DNA of 64,000 nucleotides. It comes from Enhydrobacter sp. Its GTDB lineage: Bacteria; Pseudomonadota; Alphaproteobacteria; Reyranellales; Reyranellaceae. The notes beneath the pieces are model-generated. The model saw only the letters and a list, made by a program, of their open reading frames with translations, was not told the origin of the DNA and ran no database searches. Positions within the stretch are counted from its first letter, which is position 1; each line of letters begins with the position of its first letter. The stretch is from NCBI RefSeq assembly GCF_030246845.1, contig NZ_CP126889.1, positions 4,769,001-4,833,000 of the forward strand, written 5' to 3'. The translations under genes were made by a program, and so were the position numbers. Below, piece by piece: positions 16,824 to 25,604 of the stretch.

Positions 16824-18842
16824 ATGCGACGCTTGCTGACCGCCATTGCCCTTCTGGGTTTTCTGGCGTTGCCCGCATTTGCCTCGGCTCAGGATCTCAC
16901 GCTCAAGCGGGTGATGTTGTCGTCGGGCGGTCTCGGCTACTTCGAGTACGAGGCGGCGGTCGAAGGCGAGGCACAGCTGAGGCTCACCGTGCCGCTCGAC
17001 CAGGTCGACGATGTGCTGAAGAGTCTCGTCGTCTACGACGACAAGGGCAATGTCGGCGGTCTCAGCCTGCCGGGCCGCGAGCCGCTCAGGCAGCTCTTCA
17101 AGGATCTGCCGTTCGACCAGATGGCGCTCGAGACGCCGGCGACGCTGCTCGATGCGCTGAAGGGGGCCGAGGTTTCCGTTGGCGGCAGCCGGGCGATGAC
17201 GGGGCGGATCGTGTCGGTCGAGGAAACCGCCGCGCCCGGCGGCAGCGACGGCAAGACCGCCGCAAAGCGCACTCGTGTGACGCTCCTTACCGACCACGGG
17301 CTGCAGCAGTTCGTGCTGGAGGAGGCGGAGAGCCTGCAGTTCGCCGATCCGACTCTGCGCGACAAGATCGGCCAGGCTTTGCTTGCTCTGCAGTCCAACC
17401 GGGCGAGGGACGCCCGCACGCTCGAGCTTTCGATCCGCGGCGACGGCAAGCGCAACGTGCGCGTCGCCTATATCGTCGCGGTCCCTGTCTGGAAGGCGTC
17501 CTATCGGCTCACTCTGCCGCCCGATGCGGGAACGCCGCGGTCGATCCTGCAGGGTTGGGCCACGATCGAGAATTTGAGCGGCCGGGACTGGAAGGATGTC
17601 GAGCTGACGCTTGTTTCCGGCCGGCCGGTGGCCTTCCACCAGGCGCTCTACGACGCCTACTACGCCCACCGCCCCGAGCTGCCGATCGAAGTCGCCGGGC
17701 GGTTGATGCCGACCGTGGATCGCGGTGCAGTGGCGATGGCCGCGCCGCCCCCGCCGCCCGCGCCGTCTCCGGCTGCTCCCGCGCAACGCTACGGCGAGCA
17801 GGCGCCGAAGGCGGCGATCGCCCTGCCGAAGCTTGCCGCCGCCGCCGAGCAGCTCGAAGCGCAGGAGGCGGTGACGCAGGTGACGTTCAAGTTCCCCCGG
17901 CCCGTCAGTGTCGAGAACGGCCGCACGCTCTCCGTTCCGTTCCTCGATCGCGAAGTGGCCGGCCAGCGCATCGCGCTCTACCAGCCTGAAACCGCGGCGC
18001 GCAATCCGCTCGCGGCCGTGCGCCTCACCAACGACGGCGAGACCGGCCTGCCGCCCGGCATCGTCACCATCTACCAGCGCGGCAAGGGCAGCGACCTCAC
18101 GTACGCCGGCGATGCCGAGCTTGCCGGCCTGCCGGTCGGAGAGACCCGCCTGCTGCCCTTTGCGCTCGACGACAAGATCACGATCGAGCAGGACGCGGCG
18201 CGAACCGAGCAGATCGCAAACGGTACCATCGCCGACGGTGTCCTGCGCTATGGCCGGCGGCAGCGCCAGACGGTCACCTACCGCATTCGCGGACCGTCGC
18301 GCGCCACCCGCGACCTGATCGTGACCCAGACGCGCCTGCCGGGCTGGACGCTGGTCAAGCCCGATCCCAAGGGCGTCGAGATCAGTGAGGGCAAGTACCG
18401 CCTGCTGTTCAAGCTGGCAGGCGGTGAGCAGACGCAGGTGTTCGACGTGGTCCAGGAGCAGACCCAGCAGCAGGTGCTGCGCCTGATCGACGGACCGGTC
18501 GACCAGATCAAGGTCCTCGCCTCGGCACAGGAATTCGACGGCAAGACGCGCGAGGCGCTGGCCAAGGTCGTGCAGCTTCAGCAGGCCGTCGCCGACGCCC
18601 GGCGCCAGCTCAAGGAGGTCGAGAGCCAGCACCAGAAGATCGTGCAGGAGCAGGCCCGCGTGCGCGAGAACCTCGCGAGCGTGCCGGCCAACAGCGACCT
18701 GCAGCGCCGCTACCTCGGCATGCTCGACCAGCAGGAGGACGATCTTCAGGGCATCGCCAAGAAGCACGAGGACGCGCAAAAGGCGTTCGATGCCGCCCAC
18801 GACGCTCTTCGCAGCTACGTCTCCAAGCTCGGACAGGGCTAA
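16824..18842 (+). CDS. secreted DUF4139 domain protein
   Basis: A 672-residue exported protein: signal peptide (residues 1-22, ending ASA), a long beta-rich region including KASYRLTLP and a WATIENLSGRDWKDVELTLVSGRP stretch typical of DUF4139, a proline/alanine linker near residues 311-325, and a C-terminal coiled coil from about 570 to 665 (Q, E and K-rich). Function of the family is unknown; the coiled coil suggests oligomerisation or a partner in the periplasm. GGGGGGAG is placed before the ATG at 16824. It converges on recG with stops overlapping by four bases. Confidence 0.8.
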   Translation: MRRLLTAIALLGFLALPAFASAQDLTLKRVMLSSGGLGYFEYEAAVEGEAQLRLTVPLDQVDDVLKSLVVYDDKGNVGGLSLPGREPLRQLFKDLPFDQMALETPATLLDALKGAEVSVGGSRAMTGRIVSVEETAAPGGSDGKTAAKRTRVTLLTDHGLQQFVLEEAESLQFADPTLRDKIGQALLALQSNRARDARTLELSIRGDGKRNVRVAYIVAVPVWKASYRLTLPPDAGTPRSILQGWATIENLSGRDWKDVELTLVSGRPVAFHQALYDAYYAHRPELPIEVAGRLMPTVDRGAVAMAAPPPPPAPSPAAPAQRYGEQAPKAAIALPKLAAAAEQLEAQEAVTQVTFKFPRPVSVENGRTLSVPFLDREVAGQRIALYQPETAARNPLAAVRLTNDGETGLPPGIVTIYQRGKGSDLTYAGDAELAGLPVGETRLLPFALDDKITIEQDAARTEQIANGTIADGVLRYGRRQRQTVTYRIRGPSRATRDLIVTQTRLPGWTLVKPDPKGVEISEGKYRLLFKLAGGEQTQVFDVVQEQTQQQVLRLIDGPVDQIKVLASAQEFDGKTREALAKVVQLQQAVADARRQLKEVESQHQKIVQEQARVRENLASVPANSDLQRRYLGMLDQQEDDLQGIAKKHEDAQKAFDAAHDALRSYVSKLGQG

Positions 18843-20920
18843 CCGGCACGTAGCGTGCGCACGGCGTCGTCGCGGCGGAAGAGATAGAGCAGGGCGCGCA
18901 GCGCCTCGCCGCGCGGCGACCGAAGATCGGGATCGCGCTCGATCGTCAGTCGGGCATCGTCGCGGGCGGCCTCGAGCAGGTCGGCGTGAGCGGAAAGGTC
19001 GGCAAGCCGCATATCCGGCAGGCCGCTCTGTCGCGTGCCCAACAGCTCGCCCGCGCCGCGCAGCCGCAAATCCTCCTCGGCGATGCGGAACCCGTCCTCC
19101 GTTTCGCGCATGATGCCAAGGCGGGCTCTTGCGGTCTCGCCGAGTGGCTGCGCATAGAGCAGAAGGCAGGTCGACCTGGCGGCGCCGCGGCCGACTCTTC
19201 CACGCAACTGATGGAGCTGAGCAAGGCCGAAGCGCTCGGCATGTTCGATCACCATCACTGTCGCCGCCGGCACGTCGACGCCGACCTCGATCACCGTGGT
19301 CGCCACCAAGATGGAAAGCCGGCCGTCGGCGAAGGCCGCCATCGCAGCTTCGCGCTCGGCCCCCTTCATCCGCCCATGGACCAGCCCGACCTTGCCGGGA
19401 AAGCGCTCACCGAGCAGGCGGTGGCGTTCCTGGGCGTTGGCAAGGTCGACTTCCTCCGACTCCTCGACCAGGGGGCAGACCCAGTATATGCGCGCTCCCG
19501 TAGCGATCGTGCGGCCGACGGCATCGACCACCTCGCCGATGCGCTCCAACGGAATGGTGCGGGTATCGATGGGCTGACGACCGGCCGGCTTCTCGGTGAG
19601 CTTGGAGACGTCGAGATCGCCATAGGCGGCCAGCATCAGCGTGCGCGGGATCGGTGTTGCCGTCATCACCAGCAGATCGACAGCATGGCTCTTGGACGAG
19701 AGCGCCATGCGCTGATGGACGCCAAAGCGATGCTGCTCGTCCACGACGGCAAGGGCCAGGTCCGCGAACTCGACATCCTCCTGCACCAGCGCGTGCGTGC
19801 CAACGACGAGCCGGATCGAACCCGACGCCAACCCCTCGAGCGTCGCCTTCTTCTGGCGCTGGCCGTCCCTGCCGGTGAGCAGCGCGAGCGTCACGCCGGC
19901 CGCTTCCGCGAGCGGTGCGATGGTGACGTAGTGCTGGCGGGCGAGCAGCTCGGTCGGGGCCATCAATGCGGCCTGCGCGCCTGCTTCCGCCGCAATCAGC
20001 ATGGCGAGGAAGGCAACCAGGGTCTTGCCGCTGCCGACATCGCCCTGCAGCAGCCGGACCATGCGCTCGGGCCGGGCGAGATCGACGGCGATCTCGTCGA
20101 TCGCCGCCCTCTGGCTCGCGGTGAGCTCGAAGGGCAGGGAGGCCAGCGCCCGATCGCGCAGATGGCCATCGCCCTTCGTCGAACGCCCTGCCACGGTGCG
20201 GTTGTGATGGCGTATGAGAGCGATCGCGAGCTGGCTCGCCAGCAGTTCGTCGAAAGCCAGTCGCGCCCGGGCCGGATGCTGGGGCAGCAGATCGGCTTCC
20301 GCGGCCGGCGAGTGCACCTGTTCGAGAGCCGACTTCCAGCCCGGCCAATGCTGACGGGCGAGGTAAGCCGGATCCGTCCATTCGGGCAGGCCCGGCGCAC
20401 GCTCCACGGCTCCGGCGATCGCCTTCTGCAAAGGCTTCTGGGTAAGGCCGGCCGTCAGGCCGTACACCGGCTCGACGCGCAAGATGGAGTCGCGCTGATC
20501 CAGAGGAACGACATGGTCGGGGTGCGTCATCTGCAGCTCGCCCTGGTAGATCTCCACCTTGCCGCTCACCACGCGCACCTCGCCCGGCGGCAACAGCCGC
20601 TTCAGGTAATCCTCGCGGCCATTGAAGAAGGCGAGGCAAAGATCACCGCTGTCATCCGAGCACCAGACCCGGTAGGGCTGGCGCGAATTGCGGGGCACGA
20701 GATGCTGGCCGACCTTGACCGTGATCGTGGCGACCTCGCCGGCCCTGGCCTCGGCGATCCGGGGGGCCTTGCGCCGGTCGACGACGGCGAAGGGCAGGTG
20801 CCACAGCAGGTCCACCACCAGCGGCCCGGCGAGTCTTTCCACGAGCTTGCCCAGGCGCGGCCCGATGCCAGGCAGGGACGTCACTTGGGCGAAGAGGGGG
20901 GTGAGGCTCTGCGGACGCAT
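18839..20920 (-). CDS. recG: ATP-dependent DNA helicase RecG
   Basis: RecG remodels stalled replication forks and Holliday junctions. The 693 residues show the N-terminal wedge/OB domain, Walker A GDVGSGKT, DEQH box (VVDEQHRFGVHQR), TATPIPRT, and the C-terminal helicase motifs ATTVIEVGVDVP and QLRGRVGRG. The length is normal. It starts at 20918-20920 and is divergent from sdhE-mfd, an arrangement common in alphaproteobacteria. The divergent gap 20921-21005 must hold both promoters. Confidence 0.96.
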   Translation of the reverse strand: MRPQSLTPLFAQVTSLPGIGPRLGKLVERLAGPLVVDLLWHLPFAVVDRRKAPRIAEARAGEVATITVKVGQHLVPRNSRQPYRVWCSDDSGDLCLAFFNGREDYLKRLLPPGEVRVVSGKVEIYQGELQMTHPDHVVPLDQRDSILRVEPVYGLTAGLTQKPLQKAIAGAVERAPGLPEWTDPAYLARQHWPGWKSALEQVHSPAAEADLLPQHPARARLAFDELLASQLAIALIRHHNRTVAGRSTKGDGHLRDRALASLPFELTASQRAAIDEIAVDLARPERMVRLLQGDVGSGKTLVAFLAMLIAAEAGAQAALMAPTELLARQHYVTIAPLAEAAGVTLALLTGRDGQRQKKATLEGLASGSIRLVVGTHALVQEDVEFADLALAVVDEQHRFGVHQRMALSSKSHAVDLLVMTATPIPRTLMLAAYGDLDVSKLTEKPAGRQPIDTRTIPLERIGEVVDAVGRTIATGARIYWVCPLVEESEEVDLANAQERHRLLGERFPGKVGLVHGRMKGAEREAAMAAFADGRLSILVATTVIEVGVDVPAATVMVIEHAERFGLAQLHQLRGRVGRGAARSTCLLLYAQPLGETARARLGIMRETEDGFRIAEEDLRLRGAGELLGTRQSGLPDMRLADLSAHADLLEAARDDARLTIERDPDLRSPRGEALRALLYLFRRDDAVRTLRAG

Positions 20921-21005
20921 GAGAGGTCTGGTTTCGGGCCGCGTGACTTCGCCATCCCCGCCGCCTATATGCTACGCCCTTTTTCGGCCGAACCCTGGGG
21001 AAAAG

Positions 21006-21275
21006 ATGGGCGAAGCTCTCGAACTGGAGACGCGGCGCAAGCGTTTGCTCTATCGCAGTGTCTATCGCGGCAACAAGGAGAACGACATTCTCCTTGGCCA
21101 GTTCGCACGCGCCCACATCGCCGAATTCGGCGCCGTCGAGCTCGACCAGTACGAGCGGCTGCTCGAGGTCGGCGACAACGAGATCTTCGACTGGGTCGCC
21201 GGCAGGGTGCCCGTGCCGCCGGAGGCCGACACGCCGGTGCTGCGCCGGTTCCTGGCGTTCCGTGTGAGGTTCTGA
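21006..21275 (+). CDS. sdhE: succinate dehydrogenase assembly factor
   Basis: An 89-residue helical protein that promotes covalent FAD attachment to SdhA. The family motif RGxxEND is present as YRGNKENDILLG near residues 20-31, and EYxRLLEVGDNEIFDWVAG fits the downstream conserved region. Its TGA is followed directly by the GTG start of mfd with no gap, so translation is likely coupled. The longer frame upstream from 20688 is antisense to recG. Confidence 0.92.
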   Translation: MGEALELETRRKRLLYRSVYRGNKENDILLGQFARAHIAEFGAVELDQYERLLEVGDNEIFDWVAGRVPVPPEADTPVLRRFLAFRVRF

Positions 21276-24200
21276 GTGTCGTCGCTTGCCGAACGTTTGG
21301 CCGTGCTGCATCGCAAGGCCGGCCGCTGGACCATCGCCGGCCTGCCCGAGGGCGCCGACGCGCTGGTGCTGAGCGAGATCGTGCGCACCACCGGCGGCCA
21401 GGACATTCTGCACGTGGCGCGCGACGGCCAGCGGCTCGAACGCCTGCAGGACGGGCTGCGCTTCTTCGCACCCGGGCGCGAGGTGCTGGTTTTCCCGGCC
21501 TGGGACTGCCTGCCCTATGACAGACTGTCGCCTCATCCGGATATCGTCGCCGAGCGGCTGGAGACACTGGCGCGGCTTGCGGCGCCGCGCAAACCGGGAG
21601 CGCCGGCCCGGGTGATCCTGGCCTCTGCCGGCGCGGTCCTGCAGCGGGTGCCGCCGCATAACCTCTATGCCGAGGCGGCGACGGTGCTGCGCAAGGGACA
21701 GACCGTCGAGGTGGCCTCGCTCACGAAGTTCCTGGGCGAAAACGGCTACGGCCGGGCCGATACGGTCATGGAGCCTGGCGAGTTCGCAGTCCGCGGCGGG
21801 CTGGTCGATCTTTTCCCGCCTGGCACGCCCGAGCCGCTGCGCCTCGACCTGTTCGGCGACACGCTCGAAGCGATCCGTTCCTTCGATCCGATGAGCCAGC
21901 GCTCGACGGGCGAGCGCGATCTGGTCGTGCTTCTGCCCGTGAGCGAAGTGCTGCTCACGCGCGACAGCATCGCGCGGTTCCGCAGCGGCTATCGCGAGCT
22001 GTTCGGCAATGTCGCCGGCGAGGATGTGCTCTACGAGGCCGTGTCCGCCGGCCAGCGCCATGTCGGCATGGAGCACTGGCTGCCTCTGTTTCACGAACGG
22101 ATGGAGACGATCCTCGATTACTGCCCCGGAGCGATCATCACGAACGATCATCAGCTCAGGGAGGCGCTCGAGGCGCGGCACGAGCTGATCGTCGACTACT
22201 ACGAGGCGCGCCAGAAGACCGGCGCCAAGGGCGGCATGAGCGGCGGCGCGGACTACAAGCCGATGCCGCCGGAGCGACTCTATCTCAAGCCATCGCAGTG
22301 GGAAGCCCTGCTGGAGAACCACAGCGTCGTCCAGTTCACGAGCTTCGATGCGCCGCCCGAGGCCGCCGATGCCATCGATCTGGGCGGGCGGCGCCACGAC
22401 GGCTTCGCCAAGGCCCGCACCACCCAAGGCGTCAACCTGTTCGACGAGGTTGCCGAGCACATCAAGGCGGCCAACGAGTCGGGGCGGCGTGTTCTGATCG
22501 CCAGCTACACTGAAGGGTCGGCGGCGCGCCTGCAGCATCTCCTGCAGGAACATGGCGCGACGACGCCCGTTCCGGTGAACGACTATGCGACAGTGCTGGG
22601 CCTGCCGCCTGGTGCAGTCGGCGTCGCGGTCTGGCCTCTGGAGCACGGTTTCATCCTCGACGGGCTGGAAGTCGTCGGCGAGGAGGACATCCTGGGCGAC
22701 CGGCTCTCCCGGCCGGCCAGGAAGCGCCGCCCCTCGGAGCGGTTCATCGCCGAGGCCTCCGCGCTCAGCGACGGTGATCTCGTCGTGCATCGCGAGCACG
22801 GCGTCGGGCGCTACGAAGGGCTGGTCACGCTCGAGATCCAGAATGCGCGCCACGACTGCCTGCGGCTCACCTACGAGGGTGGCGACAAGCTCTTCGTGCC
22901 GGTCGAGAACATCGACGTGCTGAGCCGCTACGGAAATGCGGAGGAGGGCGCCCAGCTCGATCGGCTGGGCGGCGTCGCCTGGCAGTCACGCAAGGCCAGG
23001 CTCAAGCAGCGCATCGCCGACATGGCCGACCGGCTGATCCGGATCGCCGCCGAGCGCGCCGTCCAGCGCGGCGAGACGATGAGCCCGCCGGAAGGACTCT
23101 ACGACGAGTTCTGCGCCCGCTTCCCCTACGCCGAGACCGACGACCAGCTGCAGGCGATCGCCGACGTGATCGACGATCTCGGGTCCGGCAAGCCGATGGA
23201 TCGCCTGGTTTGCGGTGACGTCGGCTTCGGCAAGACCGAAGTGGCGTTGCGCGCCGCTTTCGTGGCGGCGATGTCGGGCAAGCAGGTGGCCGTCATCGGG
23301 CCGACGACGCTCTTGGCGCGACAGCATCACCGGACCTTCGTCGAGCGCTTCGAGGGCATGCCGCTCAGGATCGGGCGGCTGTCGCGTCTGGTGAGCGCCA
23401 AGGAAGCGAAGGAGACCAAGGCGGGGCTGAAGGAGGGCACGGTCGATATCGTGGTCGGCACGCATGCGCTCCTCGCCAAAAGCATCGAGTTCAAGGATCT
23501 CGGCCTGCTCATCGTGGACGAGGAGCAGCATTTCGGCGTCGCCCACAAGGAGCGGCTGAAGGAGCTGCGGGCCGATGTCCATGTGCTGACCCTCACCGCC
23601 ACGCCCATCCCGCGCACCCTGCAACTGGCTTTGACCGGCGTGCGCGACATGAGCCTGATCGCCACGCCACCGGTGGATCGCCTGGCCGTGCGCACTTTCG
23701 TGACGCCGTTCGACCCGGTCACGGTCCGCGAGGCGCTGTTACGCGAGCAGTATCGCGGCGGGCAGAGCTTCTATGTCTGCCCGCGCATCGAGGATCTCGC
23801 GGGTGTCGCCGAGCAGTTGCGCGAGCTGGTGCCCGAGATCCGCATGGGCATGGCCCACGGTCGCCTGTCAGCCACCGCGATCGAGAACACGATGCAGGAT
23901 TTCGTCGACGGCAAGTTCGATGTCCTGTTGTCGACCAACATCGTGGAAAGCGGGCTAGACATCCGCAACGCCAACACGATGATCATCCACCGCGCCGACA
24001 TGTTCGGCCTGGCGCAGCTCTACCAGCTCCGGGGCCGCATCGGTCGCGGCAAGACCCGGGCCTATGCCTATCTCACCGTGCCGCCGGGCCGGGCGTTGAA
24101 CGAGGCGGCGTCGAAGCGGCTCGAGGTGATGCAGACGCTCGACACGCTGGGCGCCGGCTTCCAGCTCGCGAGCCACGACCTCGACATCCGGGGCGCCGGC

Positions 24201-24770
24201 AATCTCCTGGGCGAGGAGCAGTCCGGCCATATCCGCGAGGTCGGCATCGAGCTCTACCAGCAGCTCCTCGAGGAGGCCGTGGCGTCCGCGCGCGGTCGCG
24301 CGCAGGAGGCGGCACGGGCCGAATGGTCGCCGCAGCTCAATCTCGGCATTCCCGTCCTGATTCCCGAAGAGTACGTCGCCGACCTTTCCGTCCGCATGGG
24401 GCTCTACCGGCGGCTCGGCAGCCTGACCAGCCAGGACGACATCGATGCCTTTGCCGCCGAGCTGGTGGACCGCTTCGGCAAGATGCCGCCCGAGGCCGAG
24501 TTCCTGCTGAAGACCGTGTCGCTGAAGCTCCTGTGTCGCGCCGCCTCGGTCGAGAAGATCGATGCGGGCGAGAAGGCCGTCGTCTTCAGCTTCCACGACA
24601 ACAGGTTCCCCAAGCCCGACCGCCTGATCGGCTGGATCCAGAAGAACGCGCCTCTGGTCAAGGCGAGGCCCGACCAGCGCGTGATCGTGCAGCGCGTCTG
24701 GCCGGACGAGCGCCAGCGGCTTTCCGGCGTGACCGGGATCGTTTCCGCGATGGCGAAGCTCGCGGCTTGA
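21276..24770 (+). CDS. mfd: transcription-repair coupling factor
   Basis: Mfd removes RNA polymerase stalled at lesions and recruits UvrA. The 1164 residues contain the UvrB-like N-terminal module (VLVFPAWDCLPYDRLSPHPD), the RNA-polymerase-interaction region (VHREHGVGRYEGLVTLE), a translocase module with Walker A GDVGFGKT (647-654) and DEEQ (748-751), TATPIPRTLQL, QLRGRIGRGKTRAYAYL, and a C-terminal domain. GTG start directly abuts the sdhE stop. The last 113 bases overlap the end of an antisense TetR-type gene. Confidence 0.96.
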   Translation: MSSLAERLAVLHRKAGRWTIAGLPEGADALVLSEIVRTTGGQDILHVARDGQRLERLQDGLRFFAPGREVLVFPAWDCLPYDRLSPHPDIVAERLETLARLAAPRKPGAPARVILASAGAVLQRVPPHNLYAEAATVLRKGQTVEVASLTKFLGENGYGRADTVMEPGEFAVRGGLVDLFPPGTPEPLRLDLFGDTLEAIRSFDPMSQRSTGERDLVVLLPVSEVLLTRDSIARFRSGYRELFGNVAGEDVLYEAVSAGQRHVGMEHWLPLFHERMETILDYCPGAIITNDHQLREALEARHELIVDYYEARQKTGAKGGMSGGADYKPMPPERLYLKPSQWEALLENHSVVQFTSFDAPPEAADAIDLGGRRHDGFAKARTTQGVNLFDEVAEHIKAANESGRRVLIASYTEGSAARLQHLLQEHGATTPVPVNDYATVLGLPPGAVGVAVWPLEHGFILDGLEVVGEEDILGDRLSRPARKRRPSERFIAEASALSDGDLVVHREHGVGRYEGLVTLEIQNARHDCLRLTYEGGDKLFVPVENIDVLSRYGNAEEGAQLDRLGGVAWQSRKARLKQRIADMADRLIRIAAERAVQRGETMSPPEGLYDEFCARFPYAETDDQLQAIADVIDDLGSGKPMDRLVCGDVGFGKTEVALRAAFVAAMSGKQVAVIGPTTLLARQHHRTFVERFEGMPLRIGRLSRLVSAKEAKETKAGLKEGTVDIVVGTHALLAKSIEFKDLGLLIVDEEQHFGVAHKERLKELRADVHVLTLTATPIPRTLQLALTGVRDMSLIATPPVDRLAVRTFVTPFDPVTVREALLREQYRGGQSFYVCPRIEDLAGVAEQLRELVPEIRMGMAHGRLSATAIENTMQDFVDGKFDVLLSTNIVESGLDIRNANTMIIHRADMFGLAQLYQLRGRIGRGKTRAYAYLTVPPGRALNEAASKRLEVMQTLDTLGAGFQLASHDLDIRGAGNLLGEEQSGHIREVGIELYQQLLEEAVASARGRAQEAARAEWSPQLNLGIPVLIPEEYVADLSVRMGLYRRLGSLTSQDDIDAFAAELVDRFGKMPPEAEFLLKTVSLKLLCRAASVEKIDAGEKAVVFSFHDNRFPKPDRLIGWIQKNAPLVKARPDQRVIVQRVWPDERQRLSGVTGIVSAMAKLAA

Positions 24771-25305
24771 GAAGCGGGAGCGCCGCCCGCCTGGCGCAGC
24801 GCAGCAACCAATCCCTGAGCCGCGTGTCGCCGCAGGCGCGGGCCAGGGCGAGCGCTCCGACGGCCAGGATGGCCACGGTGGTCGCATCGGCATCGAGCCG
24901 GCGTCCTCGCCGGCCGCGGGCCAGCTCTCCGATCAGGGCGTAGAGGATGTTGGCATAGGCCAGACGCGCCGCCATCGGCGCGCGAGCGACGTCGCCCGGG
25001 AGCGACGCCAGCGTGCATGCCTGGGCATTGGCCGCAAGCGCCGCCTTGTCGAGGTAGAGGGCGAGGGCCGTCTCCGCATCCGAGGCGCGCACCGCGGCCA
25101 GCAGGCCGTGCCCGGCGAGGATCACTTCGGCAAAAAGATCGCCCTTCGACCTGAAGTGGGCATAGAAGGCGCCGCGCGTGAGGCCGGCCGCCAGCATGAT
25201 GTCGTCGATGTTGGTGCCGGCATAGCCGCGCAACCGGAACAGGCGGGCGGCATGCTCGAAGATCTCGGCCCTGGTGCGGGCCTTGCGTGCGGCGCTGACG
25301 GGCAC
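24658..25305 (-). CDS. TetR family transcriptional regulator
   Basis: A 215-residue regulator with the TetR helix-turn-helix at about residues 10-55 (IFEHAARLFRLRGYAGTNID, then GLTRGAFYAHFRSKGDLF). The C-terminal ligand domain is normal to about residue 180; the last 35 residues are unusually Arg-, Ala- and Ser-rich and lie antisense to mfd, suggesting loss of the original stop. The start is GTG (25303-25305) with AAGG upstream. It is divergent from narK, so it could control itself and perhaps the nitrate operon; the inducer is unknown. Confidence 0.82.
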   Translation of the reverse strand: MPVSAARKARTRAEIFEHAARLFRLRGYAGTNIDDIMLAAGLTRGAFYAHFRSKGDLFAEVILAGHGLLAAVRASDAETALALYLDKAALAANAQACTLASLPGDVARAPMAARLAYANILYALIGELARGRRGRRLDADATTVAILAVGALALARACGDTRLRDWLLRCARRAALPLLKPRASPSRKRSRSRRKAAGARPARRAARSRAGRASP

Positions 25306-25316
25306 CTTACCTTCAG

Positions 25317-25336
25317 GATATGCCGATCAACATATC
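25317..25336. promoter_or_regulatory. candidate TetR operator (inverted repeat)
   Basis: GATATG at 25317-25322 and its exact reverse complement CATATC at 25331-25336 flank eight bases, 12 bases upstream of the TetR-type start codon. Placement and symmetry suit autoregulation. Other AT-rich half-sites follow (CATATTC). The 299-base gap 25306-25604 otherwise holds the FixK/FNR-like box and the narK leader. Confidence 0.4.
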
Positions 25337-25414
25337 ATATTCTCATTAACATAGGACCTGGTGTTCGTCACTCCAGGCAACCGTTCCCGGTGCTCCAAAC
25401 GTGGCGAACGATCC

Positions 25415-25428
25415 TTGATCTATCGCAA
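25415..25428. promoter_or_regulatory. FixK/FNR-type binding box upstream of narK
   Basis: TTGATCTATCGCAA fits the FixK2-type consensus TTG(A/C)-N6-(T/G)CAA and differs from classic FNR TTGA-N6-TCAA at one base. It lies about 177 bases upstream of the narK start, consistent with oxygen-responsive activation of nitrate respiration. The match is short, so chance occurrence is possible. Confidence 0.5.
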
Positions 25429-25591
25429 GGTCCACCGCTTCGTTCAGGACGACATGGCTTCCGAGGCTGGCCTGTCGCCGTATGCACCGTTGTCGAGGGC
25501 GGAGACGGTATGTGCGGAAATGCGTATGGACGTGCTTTCGGGTCCATGTAAGCTCCTGGCAGGATTTCATGGTCTCACCTGGGCGATTTAC

Positions 25592-25598
25592 GGGGGAG
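25592..25598 (+). promoter_or_regulatory. ribosome binding site deciding the narK start
   Basis: GGGGGAG ends six bases before GTG 25605. A competing in-frame ATG at 25569 has only a weak AGGA. The strong site favours GTG 25605. Confidence 0.55.
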
Positions 25599-25604
25599 AA
25601 CAGC

